NCBI RefSeq assembly: GCF_002865585.1
Contig: NZ_CP025581.1
Location: 3,348,001 to 3,412,000 of the forward strand
Source of the DNA: Nocardioides houyundeii
GTDB lineage: Bacteria; Actinomycetota; Actinomycetes; Propionibacteriales; Nocardioidaceae
DNA: 64,000 nt
Direction of reading: 5' to 3'
Shown: piece by piece, positions 28,323 to 37,142 of the stretch
Position numbering within the stretch: the first letter of the stretch is position 1
How the letters are laid out: each line of letters starts with the position of its first letter
Notes under the pieces: generated by a model
Database searches by the model: none
The model's input: the letters and a program-made list of their open reading frames with translations, nothing else
What the model was told of the DNA's origin: nothing
Position numbers and translations under genes: made by a program

Positions 28323-30146
28323 ATGCCATCTCATGTGACCTACGACACGATCATCCGCGGCGCCCGCTGGTTCGACGGCACGGGAGGTCCCTCCGCGGTG
28401 CGTGACCTGGGACTGCGCGGCGGACGGGTCGCCGCGGTCTCGGCCGAGCCGCTCGACGCCACGGGCTGCCCCGAGGTGGTGCCCGCCCACGGCCTGTGGG
28501 TGCTGCCCGGGCTCATCGACATCCACACCCACTACGACATCGAGGTGCTCGCCGGACCGTCGCTGAGCGAGTCCCTGCGGCACGGCGTCACCTGCGTCTT
28601 CGTCGGCTCCTGCTCCCTGTCCACCGTGCACGTCGGGGCGGTCGAGGCCGGCGACCTGTTCAGCCGGGTTGAGGCGATCCCGCGCCACCACGTGATCGAC
28701 CACGTGGAGCGGGGGAAGACCTGGCACGACGCCTCCTCCTACGTCGAGGCGCTGGAGCAGCTGGCGCTCGGCCCCAACCTGGCCGCGTTCCTGGGCCACT
28801 CCGACGTGCGCACCGCGGTGATGGGGCTGGACCGGGCCACCCGCCCGGAGGTGCGGGCCACCCCTGCGGAGCGTGGCCGGATGCAGCAGCTGCTGACCGA
28901 CGCCCTGGACGCGGGCTTCCTGGGGATGTCGGCGCAGCAGCTGCTCTTCGACAAGCTGGACGGAGAGGTGTGCCGGTCCCGGACCCTGCCCTCGACCTAC
29001 GCCGCAGGCGCGGAGATGCGCGGCCTGCGGCGGATCCTGCGGCGCCGGGGCCGGGCCCTGCAGGCCGGTCCGGACGCCACGCACCCGCACACCATCGTGC
29101 TCGAGGCGCTGCGCTCCATCGGCCTGCCGGGCCGGGCGGCGCTGAAGACCAGCCTGCTCTCGGCCGCGGACATCAAGGCGATCCCGTTCGTCATCCACCT
29201 GATGCGCGGCCTGGCGGCGGTGGTGAACCGCCTCGGTGCGGACTTCCGCTGGCAGCACCTCCCGGTGCCCTTCGAGGTGTACGCCGACGGCATCGACCTG
29301 GTGATCTTCGAGGAGCTCGGCGCCGGCGCCGCCGCGCTGCACCTGAGCGAGAAGGTGGCCCGCGACGAACTGATGCGCGACCCGGCGTACCGGGCGGCGT
29401 TCCGCAAGGAGTACGAGACCAAGTACACCCCGCGGGTCTGGCACCGGGACTTCTTCGACGCCGAGATCGTGGCCTGCCCCGACGAGAGCGTCATCGGCCG
29501 GTCGTTCGGCCAGGTCGGGGTGGAGCGCGGGGGCCAGCACCCGGTGGACGCGTTCCTCGACCTGGTCGTCGAGCACGGCACCGACCTGCGCTGGCGGACC
29601 ACGATCTCCGGGCACCGGCCGCAGGTGCTGCGCCGGCTCGCGGCCGAGCGCGGCGTCCAGATGGGGTTCTCCGACGCCGGCGCCCACCTGCGCAACATGG
29701 CCTTCTACAACTTCGGGCTGCGGCTGCTCAAGCACGTCCGGGACGCGGAGCAGGAAGGGACGCCCTTCCTGACCCCCGAACGGGCGGTGCACCGGCTCAC
29801 CGGCGAGCTCGCCGACTGGTACGACATCGACGCCGGGCACCTGCGGGTCGGCGACCGTGCCGACCTCTTCCTGCTCGACCCCACCCGGCTCGACGCGCGC
29901 GTGGAGGAGTACGCCGAAGAGCCGTGCGAGCAGTACGGCGACCTGTCCCGGATGGTCAACCGCAACGACGAGTGCGTCCCGCTGGTGATGGTCGGCGGCA
30001 GGGCGGTGTGGCGCGACGGCGCCCCGGCCGGACCGCTGGGACGCGAGCGCACCGGACAGTTCCTGCGCGCCGGGCAGGGGCCGGTGCCCCCGGTCCCGGC
30101 GTCCACTCCGTCGGCCGCTCCCGCCCCGGCGGTGCGCGCGGGCTGA
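28323..30146 (+). CDS. Amidohydrolase, N-acyl-D-amino acid deacylase family
   Basis: 607 aa metal-dependent amidohydrolase. The HxH metal motif is in GLIDIHTHYDIEVL (about residues 65-78), the D-aminoacylase-type loop is in HGVTCVFVGSCSLS, further metal and active-site residues are in LAAFLGHSDVRTAVMG and GFSDAGAHLRNM, and the small beta-domain closes with HLRVGDRADLFLLDP. This fits D-aminoacylases/N-acyl-D-glutamate deacylases, which free D-amino acids from N-acyl forms. The ATG lies 30 bases after the phosphatase stop. The stop is 5 bases from the convergent aminotransferase stop, with no room for a separate terminator. The Ala/Pro-rich tail is not conserved in the family. Confidence 0.8.
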   Translation: MPSHVTYDTIIRGARWFDGTGGPSAVRDLGLRGGRVAAVSAEPLDATGCPEVVPAHGLWVLPGLIDIHTHYDIEVLAGPSLSESLRHGVTCVFVGSCSLSTVHVGAVEAGDLFSRVEAIPRHHVIDHVERGKTWHDASSYVEALEQLALGPNLAAFLGHSDVRTAVMGLDRATRPEVRATPAERGRMQQLLTDALDAGFLGMSAQQLLFDKLDGEVCRSRTLPSTYAAGAEMRGLRRILRRRGRALQAGPDATHPHTIVLEALRSIGLPGRAALKTSLLSAADIKAIPFVIHLMRGLAAVVNRLGADFRWQHLPVPFEVYADGIDLVIFEELGAGAAALHLSEKVARDELMRDPAYRAAFRKEYETKYTPRVWHRDFFDAEIVACPDESVIGRSFGQVGVERGGQHPVDAFLDLVVEHGTDLRWRTTISGHRPQVLRRLAAERGVQMGFSDAGAHLRNMAFYNFGLRLLKHVRDAEQEGTPFLTPERAVHRLTGELADWYDIDAGHLRVGDRADLFLLDPTRLDARVEEYAEEPCEQYGDLSRMVNRNDECVPLVMVGGRAVWRDGAPAGPLGRERTGQFLRAGQGPVPPVPASTPSAAPAPAVRAG

Positions 30147-30151
30147 GGCGG

Positions 30152-31402
30152 TCAGCCGCTGGTGAGCGCTCCCTTGATGGCGTCGAGCAGGAACTCGATG
30201 TCCTCCCGTGAGGCCACCAGCGGCGGGGCCAGCCGGATCGTGGAGCCGTGGGTGTCCTTGGCCAGCACCTGGCGGGCGAGCAGCCGCTCGCACATGTCGC
30301 GGCCGGTCATCAGCCTCGGGTCCAGGTCGAGCCCGGCCCACAGCCCGCGGCTGCGCACGCGCAGCAGGCCCAAGCCGACCAGGTCGGCCAGACCGGTGGC
30401 CAGCTGCTCGCCGCGCTCGCGCGCCCGCTCCTGGAACTCGCCGGTCTCCAGCATCGCCACCACCTCGCGGCCGATGGCGGCGGCCAGCGGGTTGCCGCCG
30501 AAGGTCGAGCCGTGGGAGCCAGGGGTGATGACGCCGAGCACGGAGCGGTCCGCGGTGATCGCGGAGACCGGGTAGAGGCCGGCGCCCAGGGCCTTGCCGA
30601 GCACGTAGATGTCGGGCACCACGCCCTCGTGGTCGCAGGCGAACGTCTCGCCGGTGCGGGCCAGGCCGGACTGGATCTCGTCGGCGACCATCAGGACCTG
30701 GTGGGTGTCGCAGATCGTGCGCACCTGGGACAGGAACCCCTCGGGCGGGATCACCACCCCGCTCTCGCCCTGGATCGGCTCCAGCAGGACCGCGACCACC
30801 GAGTCGTCGATGGCGGCCTCGAGGGCGGTTGCGTCGCCGTACGGCACCACCCGGAACCCGGGCGTGAACGGCGCGTAGCCGGTGCGGGCGTCCTCGTCGG
30901 TGGAGAAGCTGACGATGGTGGTGGTGCGGCCGTGGAAGTTGCCGTCCATCACCACGATCGTGGCCTGGTTCTCCGGCACCCCCTTGACCTGGTACCCCCA
31001 GCGTCGGCTGACCTTCAGCGCCGTCTCCACGGCCTCGGCGCCACTGTTCATCGGCAGCACCATCTCCTTGCCGGTGAGCCGCGCCAGGTCGCGGGCGAAG
31101 AGCCCCAGCTGGTCGTTGTAGTAGGCCCGGCTGGTCAGGGTGAGCCGGTCGAGCTGGGCGTGCGCCACGGCCAGCACCCGCGGGTGTCCGTGGCCGAAGT
31201 TCAGTGCCGAGTAGCCGGCCAGGCAGTCGAGGTAGCGGCGGCCCTCCACGTCGGTGACCCAGGCGCCCTCGCCGGAGCTGACGACCACCTCGAGGGGGTG
31301 GTAGTTGTGCGCGGCCCAGTCCTCGGTGATCGAGATGTGGTCTCGGCTGGAGAGGCCCCGGCCGTGCTCGGCGGTGGCTGCGGAAGGCTGTGGCACGCTC
31401 AT
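30152..31402 (-). CDS. rocD: Ornithine--oxo-acid aminotransferase
   Basis: Class III PLP aminotransferase, 416 aa, converting ornithine to glutamate-5-semialdehyde in arginine/ornithine breakdown. It shows RDHISITEDWAAHNYHPLEV (the RocD-type opening), MNSGAEAVETALKVSRRWGY, the PLP Asp in VVADEIQSGLARTG, and the PLP lysine in YVLGKALGAGLYPVSAI. The ATG at 31402 is chosen over an in-frame start at 31519, which would run into the divergent PKS gene. It is the only arginine-catabolism gene here. A related 4-aminobutyrate or acetylornithine aminotransferase is possible but less likely. Confidence 0.87.
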   Translation of the reverse strand: MSVPQPSAATAEHGRGLSSRDHISITEDWAAHNYHPLEVVVSSGEGAWVTDVEGRRYLDCLAGYSALNFGHGHPRVLAVAHAQLDRLTLTSRAYYNDQLGLFARDLARLTGKEMVLPMNSGAEAVETALKVSRRWGYQVKGVPENQATIVVMDGNFHGRTTTIVSFSTDEDARTGYAPFTPGFRVVPYGDATALEAAIDDSVVAVLLEPIQGESGVVIPPEGFLSQVRTICDTHQVLMVADEIQSGLARTGETFACDHEGVVPDIYVLGKALGAGLYPVSAITADRSVLGVITPGSHGSTFGGNPLAAAIGREVVAMLETGEFQERARERGEQLATGLADLVGLGLLRVRSRGLWAGLDLDPRLMTGRDMCERLLARQVLAKDTHGSTIRLAPPLVASREDIEFLLDAIKGALTSG

Positions 31403-31481
31403 GTGGCCATGGTGCCACCCGGCCGCCGAAAACCGGGGCTCGGCGAAATGCGAATTGCTGGGCCTTTTGGCGTCCCGGGCC

Positions 31482-31512
31482 TTGTGGTGGAGCCACGGGG
31501 CGCGGTTAGCGT
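31482..31512 (+). promoter_or_regulatory. Candidate leaderless promoter of the type III PKS operon
   Basis: TTGTGG (31482-31487) and TAGCGT (31507-31512) separated by 19 bases. The ATG at 31518 begins 6 bases after the -10, where transcription would start, so the mRNA is predicted to be leaderless. No Shine-Dalgarno is present, in agreement. The -35 match is weak. Confidence 0.45.
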
Positions 31513-31517
31513 GCTTC

Positions 31518-32579
31518 ATGCAGATCCTCTCGGTTCGCGGCGCCCTGCCGCCCCACCGTCACGACCAGGCCGAGATCACCGACACCTTCGCGTCTGTGGT
31601 CGCCAGGGGCGCCGTCGACGAGCGGCTGCTGCGCACCTTCCACGCCAACGCCGGGGTGGCCCAGCGCCACCTGGTGCTGCCGCTGGACCAGTACGCCGCC
31701 CTCGACTCGTTCGGGGAGTCCAACGACCTGTTCCTCACCCATGCGGTCACCCTCGGCGCCCAGGCGCTGGAGGACGCCCTCAAGGCCGCCGACCTGGTGC
31801 CCAGCGACGTCGACCTGATCATCTCCACCACCGTCACCGGGGTGGCCGTGCCGTCGCTGGAGGCCCGCATCGCCTCGGTGGTGGGGCTGCGCCCCGACGT
31901 CAAGCGACTCCCGCTGTTCGGGCTCGGCTGCGTGGCCGGCGCCGCCGGCGTGGCCCGGCTGCACGACTACCTGCTGGGCCACCCCGAGCAGGTCGCGGTG
32001 CTCGTCGCGGTCGAGCTGTGCTCGCTGACCGTGCAGCGCGACGACATCTCCCCCGCGAACCTGGTGGCCAGCGGGCTGTTCGGGGACGGCGCCGCCGCGG
32101 TCGTCGCCGCCGGCGGTGGTCGGGGCGGACCGGTCACGGTGCTGGACAGCCGGAGCCGGCTGTACCCCGACTCCATGCGCACCATGGGGTTCGACGTCGG
32201 CGGCACCGGGCTGCGCATCGTGCTGGACGCCCAGGTGCCCGCCATCGTGGGCCGCTACGTCCGCGAGGACGTCGACGGCTTCCTGGCCGACGCCGGGCTC
32301 AGCCGGGCGGACATCGGCTGGTGGGTCTGCCATCCCGGCGGCCCCAAGGTGATCGACGCCCTGCGGGATGCCCTGGAGCTGACCGAGCACGACCTGGCGC
32401 TGACCAGGCAGTCGCTGTCGAGCATCGGCAACCTGTCCTCGGCCTCGGTGCTCCACGTCTTCGCCGACACCCTGGCCCAGCGCCCGCCGCGACCCGGCTC
32501 CTACGGGCTGCTGATGGCGATGGGCCCGGGGTTCTGCTCCGAGCTGGTGCTGCTCCGGGCCGAGCCGGTCCCGGCATGA
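31518..32579 (+). CDS. Type III polyketide synthase (chalcone/stilbene synthase family)
   Basis: 353 aa cytosolic homodimeric PKS that extends an acyl-CoA with malonyl units to make resorcinols, pyrones or similar phenolics. The catalytic triad is visible: Cys in LFGLGCVAGAAGVARL, His in WWVCHPGGPKVI and Asn in SSIGNLSSASVL. The C-terminal GYGPG-like loop appears as LLMAMGPGFCSELVL. It heads five genes that overlap at every junction. A similar PKS-methyltransferase-flavoprotein trio (srsABC) makes methylated alkylresorcinols in Streptomyces, so a phenolic lipid product is likely; chain starter and ring type cannot be read from sequence. Confidence 0.9.
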   Translation: MQILSVRGALPPHRHDQAEITDTFASVVARGAVDERLLRTFHANAGVAQRHLVLPLDQYAALDSFGESNDLFLTHAVTLGAQALEDALKAADLVPSDVDLIISTTVTGVAVPSLEARIASVVGLRPDVKRLPLFGLGCVAGAAGVARLHDYLLGHPEQVAVLVAVELCSLTVQRDDISPANLVASGLFGDGAAAVVAAGGGRGGPVTVLDSRSRLYPDSMRTMGFDVGGTGLRIVLDAQVPAIVGRYVREDVDGFLADAGLSRADIGWWVCHPGGPKVIDALRDALELTEHDLALTRQSLSSIGNLSSASVLHVFADTLAQRPPRPGSYGLLMAMGPGFCSELVLLRAEPVPA

Positions 32580-33133
32580 CCTCGCTGACCGCCTTCGTCG
32601 TCCTGGTCGCGCTGGTCGGGGTGGAGCGGCTCGCCGAGCTGGTGGTCTCCCGGCGCAACACCGCCTGGAGCCTGGCTCGGGGTGGCCAGGAGACCGGGCA
32701 GGGCCACTACCGGGTGATGGTGCTGCTGCACTCGGGCTTCCTGGTCGCCATGCTGGCCGAGGCGTTCCTCCGCCGCCCCGTGGTCCCGGCAGGGCTGGCC
32801 TGGTCGATGCTGGCGCTGGTCGTCGCCGCCCAGGCCCTGCGCTGGTGGTGCATCGCCACGCTGGGACGGCGGTGGAACACCCGGGTGATCGTGGTGCCGG
32901 GGATGCCGCCGGTGCGCTCGGGTCCCTACCGGCTCCTCGCCCACCCCAACTACGTCGCGGTGGTCGTGGAGGGAGTGGCGCTGCCGCTGGTGCACGCGTG
33001 CTGGTGGACCGCCCTTGGCTTCACCGTGCTCAACGCAGGCCTGCTCGCCGTGCGGCTGCGGGTGGAGGGCGCTGCCCTGGCCTCGCTGCCCGACGGGCGC
33101 CCGAGCCAGCCGGACGTCGCCGCCGATGCGTGA
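32576..33133 (+). CDS. ICMT-like O-methyltransferase (membrane)
   Basis: 185 aa integral membrane methyltransferase of the isoprenylcysteine carboxylmethyltransferase family. About four hydrophobic segments are present (LTAFVVLVALVGVERLAELV, WSMLALVVAAQALRWWCIAT and others), and the SAM-binding signature RSGPYRLLAHPNYVAVVVEG lies in the C-terminal third. It overlaps the PKS gene by 4 bases (ATGA). In srs-type clusters this family methylates the polyketide phenol, so that is the inferred role. Confidence 0.82.
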   Translation: MTSLTAFVVLVALVGVERLAELVVSRRNTAWSLARGGQETGQGHYRVMVLLHSGFLVAMLAEAFLRRPVVPAGLAWSMLALVVAAQALRWWCIATLGRRWNTRVIVVPGMPPVRSGPYRLLAHPNYVAVVVEGVALPLVHACWWTALGFTVLNAGLLAVRLRVEGAALASLPDGRPSQPDVAADA

Positions 33134-34148
33134 CCTGGTGGTGGCGGGCGGTGGACCGGTCGGGCTGGCCGCTGCCCTGTACGCCGCCCGGGCCGGGCTC
33201 GACGTGGTGGTGCGCGAGCCGCGCCCCGGCGTGCTGGACAAGGCCTGCGGGGAAGGACTGATGCCCGGTGCCGTCGACCGGCTGGCGCTGCTCGGGGTGC
33301 GTCCGACGGGTCACCGGCTCGCCGGCATCCGCTACCTCGACGCCAGGCACGAGGTGGAGGCGCCCTTCCGCCACGGCACCGGGCTCGGCGTACGGCGCAC
33401 CACGTTGCACGCGGCGCTGCGGGCGGCGGTCTCGGCGGCCGGTGTCGAGGTGACGGGTCCCGCGGTGCACGAGGTGACCCAGCACGGCGACCACCTGGTG
33501 GTCGACGGCGAGCCGGCCCGTCACCTCATCGCCGCCGACGGCCTGCACTCCCCGGTACGACGGTTGGTCGGGCTGGAGTCCGTCCCGGTCCGGCTGCGCC
33601 GCTACGGCCAGCGCGTGCACCTGGACCTGCCGCCGTGGACGCCGTACGTCGAGGTGCACTGGGGCGGCTGCGCGGAGGCCTACGTGACCCCGGTGGCGCC
33701 GGACCAGGTCGGGCTGGCGATCCTCACCACGCAGCGCCGCCCCTTCCTCGACCTGCTCGCGGAGTTCCCCGTCCTGGCGGCCCGGGTGGCCGGTCGCCCG
33801 ACGAGCCGGGTCCGCGGTGCGGGGCCGCTGCGGCAGCGGGTGCGGCGCCGGGTCAGCGGCCGGGTGCTGCTGGTCGGCGACGCCGCCGGCTACGTCGACG
33901 CGCTCACCGGGGACGGCCTGGCAGTGGGACTGGCGCAGGCCGAGGCCGCGGTCGCCGCGGTCGCGGCCGGCCGGCCGGCGGACTACGAGACGGTGGCGCG
34001 GCGTCTCGGGCGCCGGCACGACCTGCTCACCCTGGGTCTGGTCTCCGCCACCCGGGCCCCGGTGGTGCGCAGGCGGATCGTGGGGGCGGCGCACCGGCTG
34101 CCCGGCCTCTTCGGCGCCGCGGTGGACCAGCTGGCGAGGCCGGTGTGA
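33126..34148 (+). CDS. FAD-dependent monooxygenase/oxidoreductase
   Basis: 340 aa flavoprotein of the PHBH/geranylgeranyl reductase superfamily. The N-terminal FAD motif is VVAGGGPVGLAAALYAARAG. An LDKACGEGLMPGAVDRL segment follows, of the KxCGEG type common to GGR-like members. The second FAD motif is GRVLLVGDAAGYVDALTGDG. It overlaps the methyltransferase gene by 8 bases. By analogy with SrsC it may hydroxylate the polyketide ring towards a quinone; the GGR-like motif leaves double-bond reduction possible. Confidence 0.8.
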   Translation: MRDLVVAGGGPVGLAAALYAARAGLDVVVREPRPGVLDKACGEGLMPGAVDRLALLGVRPTGHRLAGIRYLDARHEVEAPFRHGTGLGVRRTTLHAALRAAVSAAGVEVTGPAVHEVTQHGDHLVVDGEPARHLIAADGLHSPVRRLVGLESVPVRLRRYGQRVHLDLPPWTPYVEVHWGGCAEAYVTPVAPDQVGLAILTTQRRPFLDLLAEFPVLAARVAGRPTSRVRGAGPLRQRVRRRVSGRVLLVGDAAGYVDALTGDGLAVGLAQAEAAVAAVAAGRPADYETVARRLGRRHDLLTLGLVSATRAPVVRRRIVGAAHRLPGLFGAAVDQLARPV

Positions 34149-35020
34149 GCGGCCGGACCAGCACCCGGGCCAGCACCCGGACCGGCGCGCCAGGCTCTGC
34201 CGGGGCCGGGGCCGGGGCCGGGGCCGAGGCGCTGGCCCTGGTCCGCGCGACCCACCCGGGACCGGCGCTCGCCGTCACCGTGCTCGCCGCCGCGCTGGCG
34301 CTGGCGACCGAGATGCCCCCGAGCCGGGTGGTGCTGGTGACCGCCGCGGTGCTCGCCGGCCAGCTGAGCGTGGGCTGGTGCAACGACCTGGTGGACGCCG
34401 CCCGCGACCGTCAGGTGGGCCGCAGCGACAAGCCGCTGGCCACCGGCGAGCTGCGCACCGGCCTGGTGCGGGGCGCGTGCGTCGCCGCGGTCCTGGCCTG
34501 CGTCGGGCTCTCCCTGGCCTGCGGCGCGGTGCCGGGACTGGTGCACCTGGGCTGCGTCGCCGCCGCCTGGGCCTACAACCTGCGGCTCAAGGCGACGGCG
34601 TGGTCGTGGCTGCCCTATGCGCTGGCCTTCGGCGGACTGACCGTCTTCGTGAGCCTGGCCGCGCCGACGCACCAGCTGCCCGCCGCCTGGGTCCCGGTCT
34701 CGGCGGCGCTGCTGGGCGTCGGCGCCCACCTGGTCAACGCCCTGCCCGACCTGGCCGACGACGAGGCGACCGGCATCCGCGGCCTGCCGCACCGCATCGG
34801 CGCCCGGTGGACGCCCGTGGTCGCGGTGACCGTCCTGGTCACCGCCTCGGTGGTCATCGCGCTCAGCACCGCGGCCGTGCCCGGCGTCCTGCTGGCGGGG
34901 GCGGCGGTCACGGTGACGGCGCTCGCGGTCACCGCCCTGGTGGGGCGCGGCCGTGGCCCCTTCGCCGCCGCCGTGGGGATCGCACTGGTGGACGTGGTGC
35001 TGCTGGTGGCCGCCCGGTGA
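34145..35020 (+). CDS. UbiA family prenyltransferase
   Basis: 291 aa polytopic membrane prenyltransferase. Two acidic motifs bind Mg-diphosphate: NDLVDAARDRQ (NDxxDxxxD, near residues 79-89) and ALPDLADDEATG (near residues 200-211). About eight hydrophobic helices are visible. Start is GTG overlapping the previous stop (GTGTGA). The N-terminus has a Ser/Thr/Gly-rich extension with a GAGAGAGA run from a short GGGGCC-type repeat. In this operon it could attach an isoprenoid chain to the PKS product. It may instead belong to the EboC-like branch of the family, whose acceptor is unknown. Confidence 0.85.
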   Translation: MSGRTSTRASTRTGAPGSAGAGAGAGAEALALVRATHPGPALAVTVLAAALALATEMPPSRVVLVTAAVLAGQLSVGWCNDLVDAARDRQVGRSDKPLATGELRTGLVRGACVAAVLACVGLSLACGAVPGLVHLGCVAAAWAYNLRLKATAWSWLPYALAFGGLTVFVSLAAPTHQLPAAWVPVSAALLGVGAHLVNALPDLADDEATGIRGLPHRIGARWTPVVAVTVLVTASVVIALSTAAVPGVLLAGAAVTVTALAVTALVGRGRGPFAAAVGIALVDVVLLVAAR

Positions 35021-36185
35021 GCGCCCCTCCCGCCGCCGGGTGGGACGTGGTGATCTGCGGCGCCGGCCCGGCCGGCTCCGCCGCGGCCCTCGCGGCCCTG
35101 GACCGCGGCCCCGACCTGCGGGTGCTGCTGGTGGACCGGGCCACCTTCCCCCGGGACAAGTGCTGCGGCGACGGGATCGCTCCGCACGTCCTGGACGTCC
35201 TCGGCGGGCTGGGCGTCCGCGGCCTGGTGGACGGGTGGACGCCGCTGCGCCGGCTGGACCTGTCCCACGGCGACCAGGGGGTCGAGGGGCGGCTGGCCCG
35301 GCCGGTGTGGGTGGTCCCGCGGGAGGTCTTCGACGCGCGCCTGCTGGGGCGCGCCGTCCTGGCCGGTGCCGACGTGACCCGGCACCGGGTGCGGCGGCTG
35401 CGCACCACCGAGGACGCCGTGGTGCTCGACGACGACATCACCGCCCGGGTGGTGATCGGCGCGGACGGCGCGCACTCCGCGGTCCGGGACGAGCTCGGGA
35501 CGGCCGGCACACCCCGGCACGGCGCGCACGCACTGGCGCTGCGCGGCTACGCACCCACTGCGGCGGCGCGCGCCGGGCAGCAGGTGATCCGCTTCGGCGA
35601 CCGCCCCCAGCCGTCGTACGCCTGGGCGTTCGACCGCGGCGACGGGCTCTCCAACGTCGGGTACGGCGAGCTCGCCGCCGCCCCCGACGGGGCGGCGGGG
35701 CTGAGCCGCGAGCTGCTGCTCTCGGAGCTGGAGCGGCTGCTGCCCGGGAGCACCCGGGACGGCACGGCGTGGCGGGCCCACCACCTGCCGCTGTCGGGCT
35801 GGGGCTGGGGGCCCAGCAGCCCGACGGCCCGGTGCTGCTCGCCGGCGACGCGGCCGGGCTGGTCAACCCGATGACCGGGGAGGGGATCTTCTACGCCGTC
35901 GCCACCGGGGCGCTCGCCGGCCGCGCCGCGGCCAACGCGGTGATCGCCGGTCGACCCCAGGACGCGGGCGCCCGGCACCGCGGCGCGGTGCGCGGACTGC
36001 TGCAGCGGCACCTGAGGCACACCTGGTCGGCTTCGCGGCTGATCCGCGTGCCGCGGGTGGTGGACGCCGGCATCCGGGCGGCGCGGCGCGACCAGCGGGT
36101 CTTCGACGACCTCGTCGAGCTGGGCCTGGGCGACGGGCTGATCACGCCGCGGCTGGTGGCTCAGCTGGTGCGCTCCCTGGGCTGA
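35017..36185 (+). CDS. Geranylgeranyl reductase family flavoprotein (single-base frameshift)
   Basis: 389 aa if repaired. FAD motif VICGAGPAGSAAALAALDRG (residues 9-28), the GGR hallmark FPRDKCCGDGIAPHVLDVL, substrate-side GADGAHSAVRDELG, and second FAD motif VLLAGDAAGLVNPMTGEGIF. These enzymes saturate isoprenoid double bonds. The frame breaks at the G-run 35807-35811; one extra G joins GWGWG to AQQPDGPVLLAGDAAG. GTG start overlaps the UbiA stop (GTGA). Last gene of the PKS operon, where it may reduce the isoprenoid tail. Confidence 0.82.
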
Positions 36186-36208
36186 GCAGCCCCGCGGGGG
36201 CGGCGGCC

Positions 36209-36607
36209 TCAGAGGTGGTCGGGCACGATCAGGGCGTCGGGGTCCTGCCGCGGCGGCAGGTGGTCCAGGGCGGCGCGGACCAGCGCGGCCCGGCTGGCCA
36301 CGACCACCTTGCGCTTCATCCGGCCCACGTCGTCGCCCACCTGCTCCTCCACGCAGGCCAGCACCTGCTGGGTGCTGAACTCGGGGCGGGTGCCGGGCTG
36401 CACCTCGACGTCGGGCAGCGCGACGAGCACCGGGAGGATCTGGGACCCGATGGCCTCCAGCATCTGGTAGCGCTGGTAGCGGTCCATCTCGTCCCAGACC
36501 GTGTCCACGCTGGTGCGGCCCTTGCGGACGTCCTTGTTGCCCGCCGCGACCATGGTCTTGGCCGCCCCGGTCAGGGCCACGGTCAGCTCGTGCTCGGTGA
36601 AGCGCAT
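36209..36607 (-). CDS. Conserved protein of unknown function
   Basis: 132 aa soluble protein (MRFTEHELTVALTGAAKTMV), mostly helical with a basic central part (NKDVRKGRTSVDTVWDEMDR) and a C-terminal stretch DDVGRMKRKVVVASRAALV. No signal peptide or membrane segment. A GATACT hexamer lies 6 bases upstream of the ATG on this strand, so the message may be leaderless. I do not recognise the family; it is convergent with the PKS operon end and divergent from the next small gene. Confidence 0.6.
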   Translation of the reverse strand: MRFTEHELTVALTGAAKTMVAAGNKDVRKGRTSVDTVWDEMDRYQRYQMLEAIGSQILPVLVALPDVEVQPGTRPEFSTQQVLACVEEQVGDDVGRMKRKVVVASRAALVRAALDHLPPRQDPDALIVPDHL

Positions 36608-36709
36608 GAGGCAAGTATCCCTCAGCGCTGCCGGGCGACGGCCAAGGCGAGCTCGGCAGGACCGTGCCCCGTGCCGACGAACCGGGGCGCGCCGCCCTAT
36701 GGTCGAGTA

Positions 36710-37111
36710 ATGAACCAGCGCTTCGACTTCGCCTTCTCACCGGCCTACCGGCTGCCCGCCCGCGCCTTCGGCATCAACCCGGACACGGCATGGGTGCAGG
36801 TCGCCGGCGGCTACCTGACGGCCCGCTTCGGGCCCTGGCGGCTGCGTACGTCGGTCGACAACGTGGTCTCCACCGACGTGACCGGGGACTACTGGTGGCT
36901 CAAGACCGTCGGTCCCCCGCACCTGTCGCTGAGGGACCGCGGCGTCAGCATGGCGACCAACCGGGACCGGGGCCTGTGCGTTCGGTTCGAGCTGCCGGTG
37001 CGGGCGCTGGACCCCACGGGCACGATCCGGCACCCGGGCGCCACCTTCACCGTCGCCGACCCCGAGGGGCTGGCGGCGGCCATCGCCGACGAGCAGGACC
37101 GCAGCGACTGA
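36710..37111 (+). CDS. Conserved protein of unknown function
   Basis: 133 aa (MNQRFDFAFSPAYRLPARAF), rich in beta-strand-like blocks and aromatic residues (GDYWWLKTVGPPHLSLRDRG, GLCVRFELPVRALDPTG), with no signal or membrane helix. The layout looks like a small PH-like or beta-barrel fold, but that is a guess. TATGGT (36698-36703) ends 6 bases before the ATG and no Shine-Dalgarno is seen, so a leaderless mRNA is likely. It is divergent from the 36209 gene. Confidence 0.6.
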   Translation: MNQRFDFAFSPAYRLPARAFGINPDTAWVQVAGGYLTARFGPWRLRTSVDNVVSTDVTGDYWWLKTVGPPHLSLRDRGVSMATNRDRGLCVRFELPVRALDPTGTIRHPGATFTVADPEGLAAAIADEQDRSD

Positions 37112-37142
37112 GCTCGACGGTGCGAGCCGGCTGCGGCGCCGC

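Noticed and set aside
24795..31496. 2233-codon open frame on the minus strand
   Set aside because: It runs antisense through the phosphatase and amidohydrolase genes and shows no recognisable domain order; a shadow frame.
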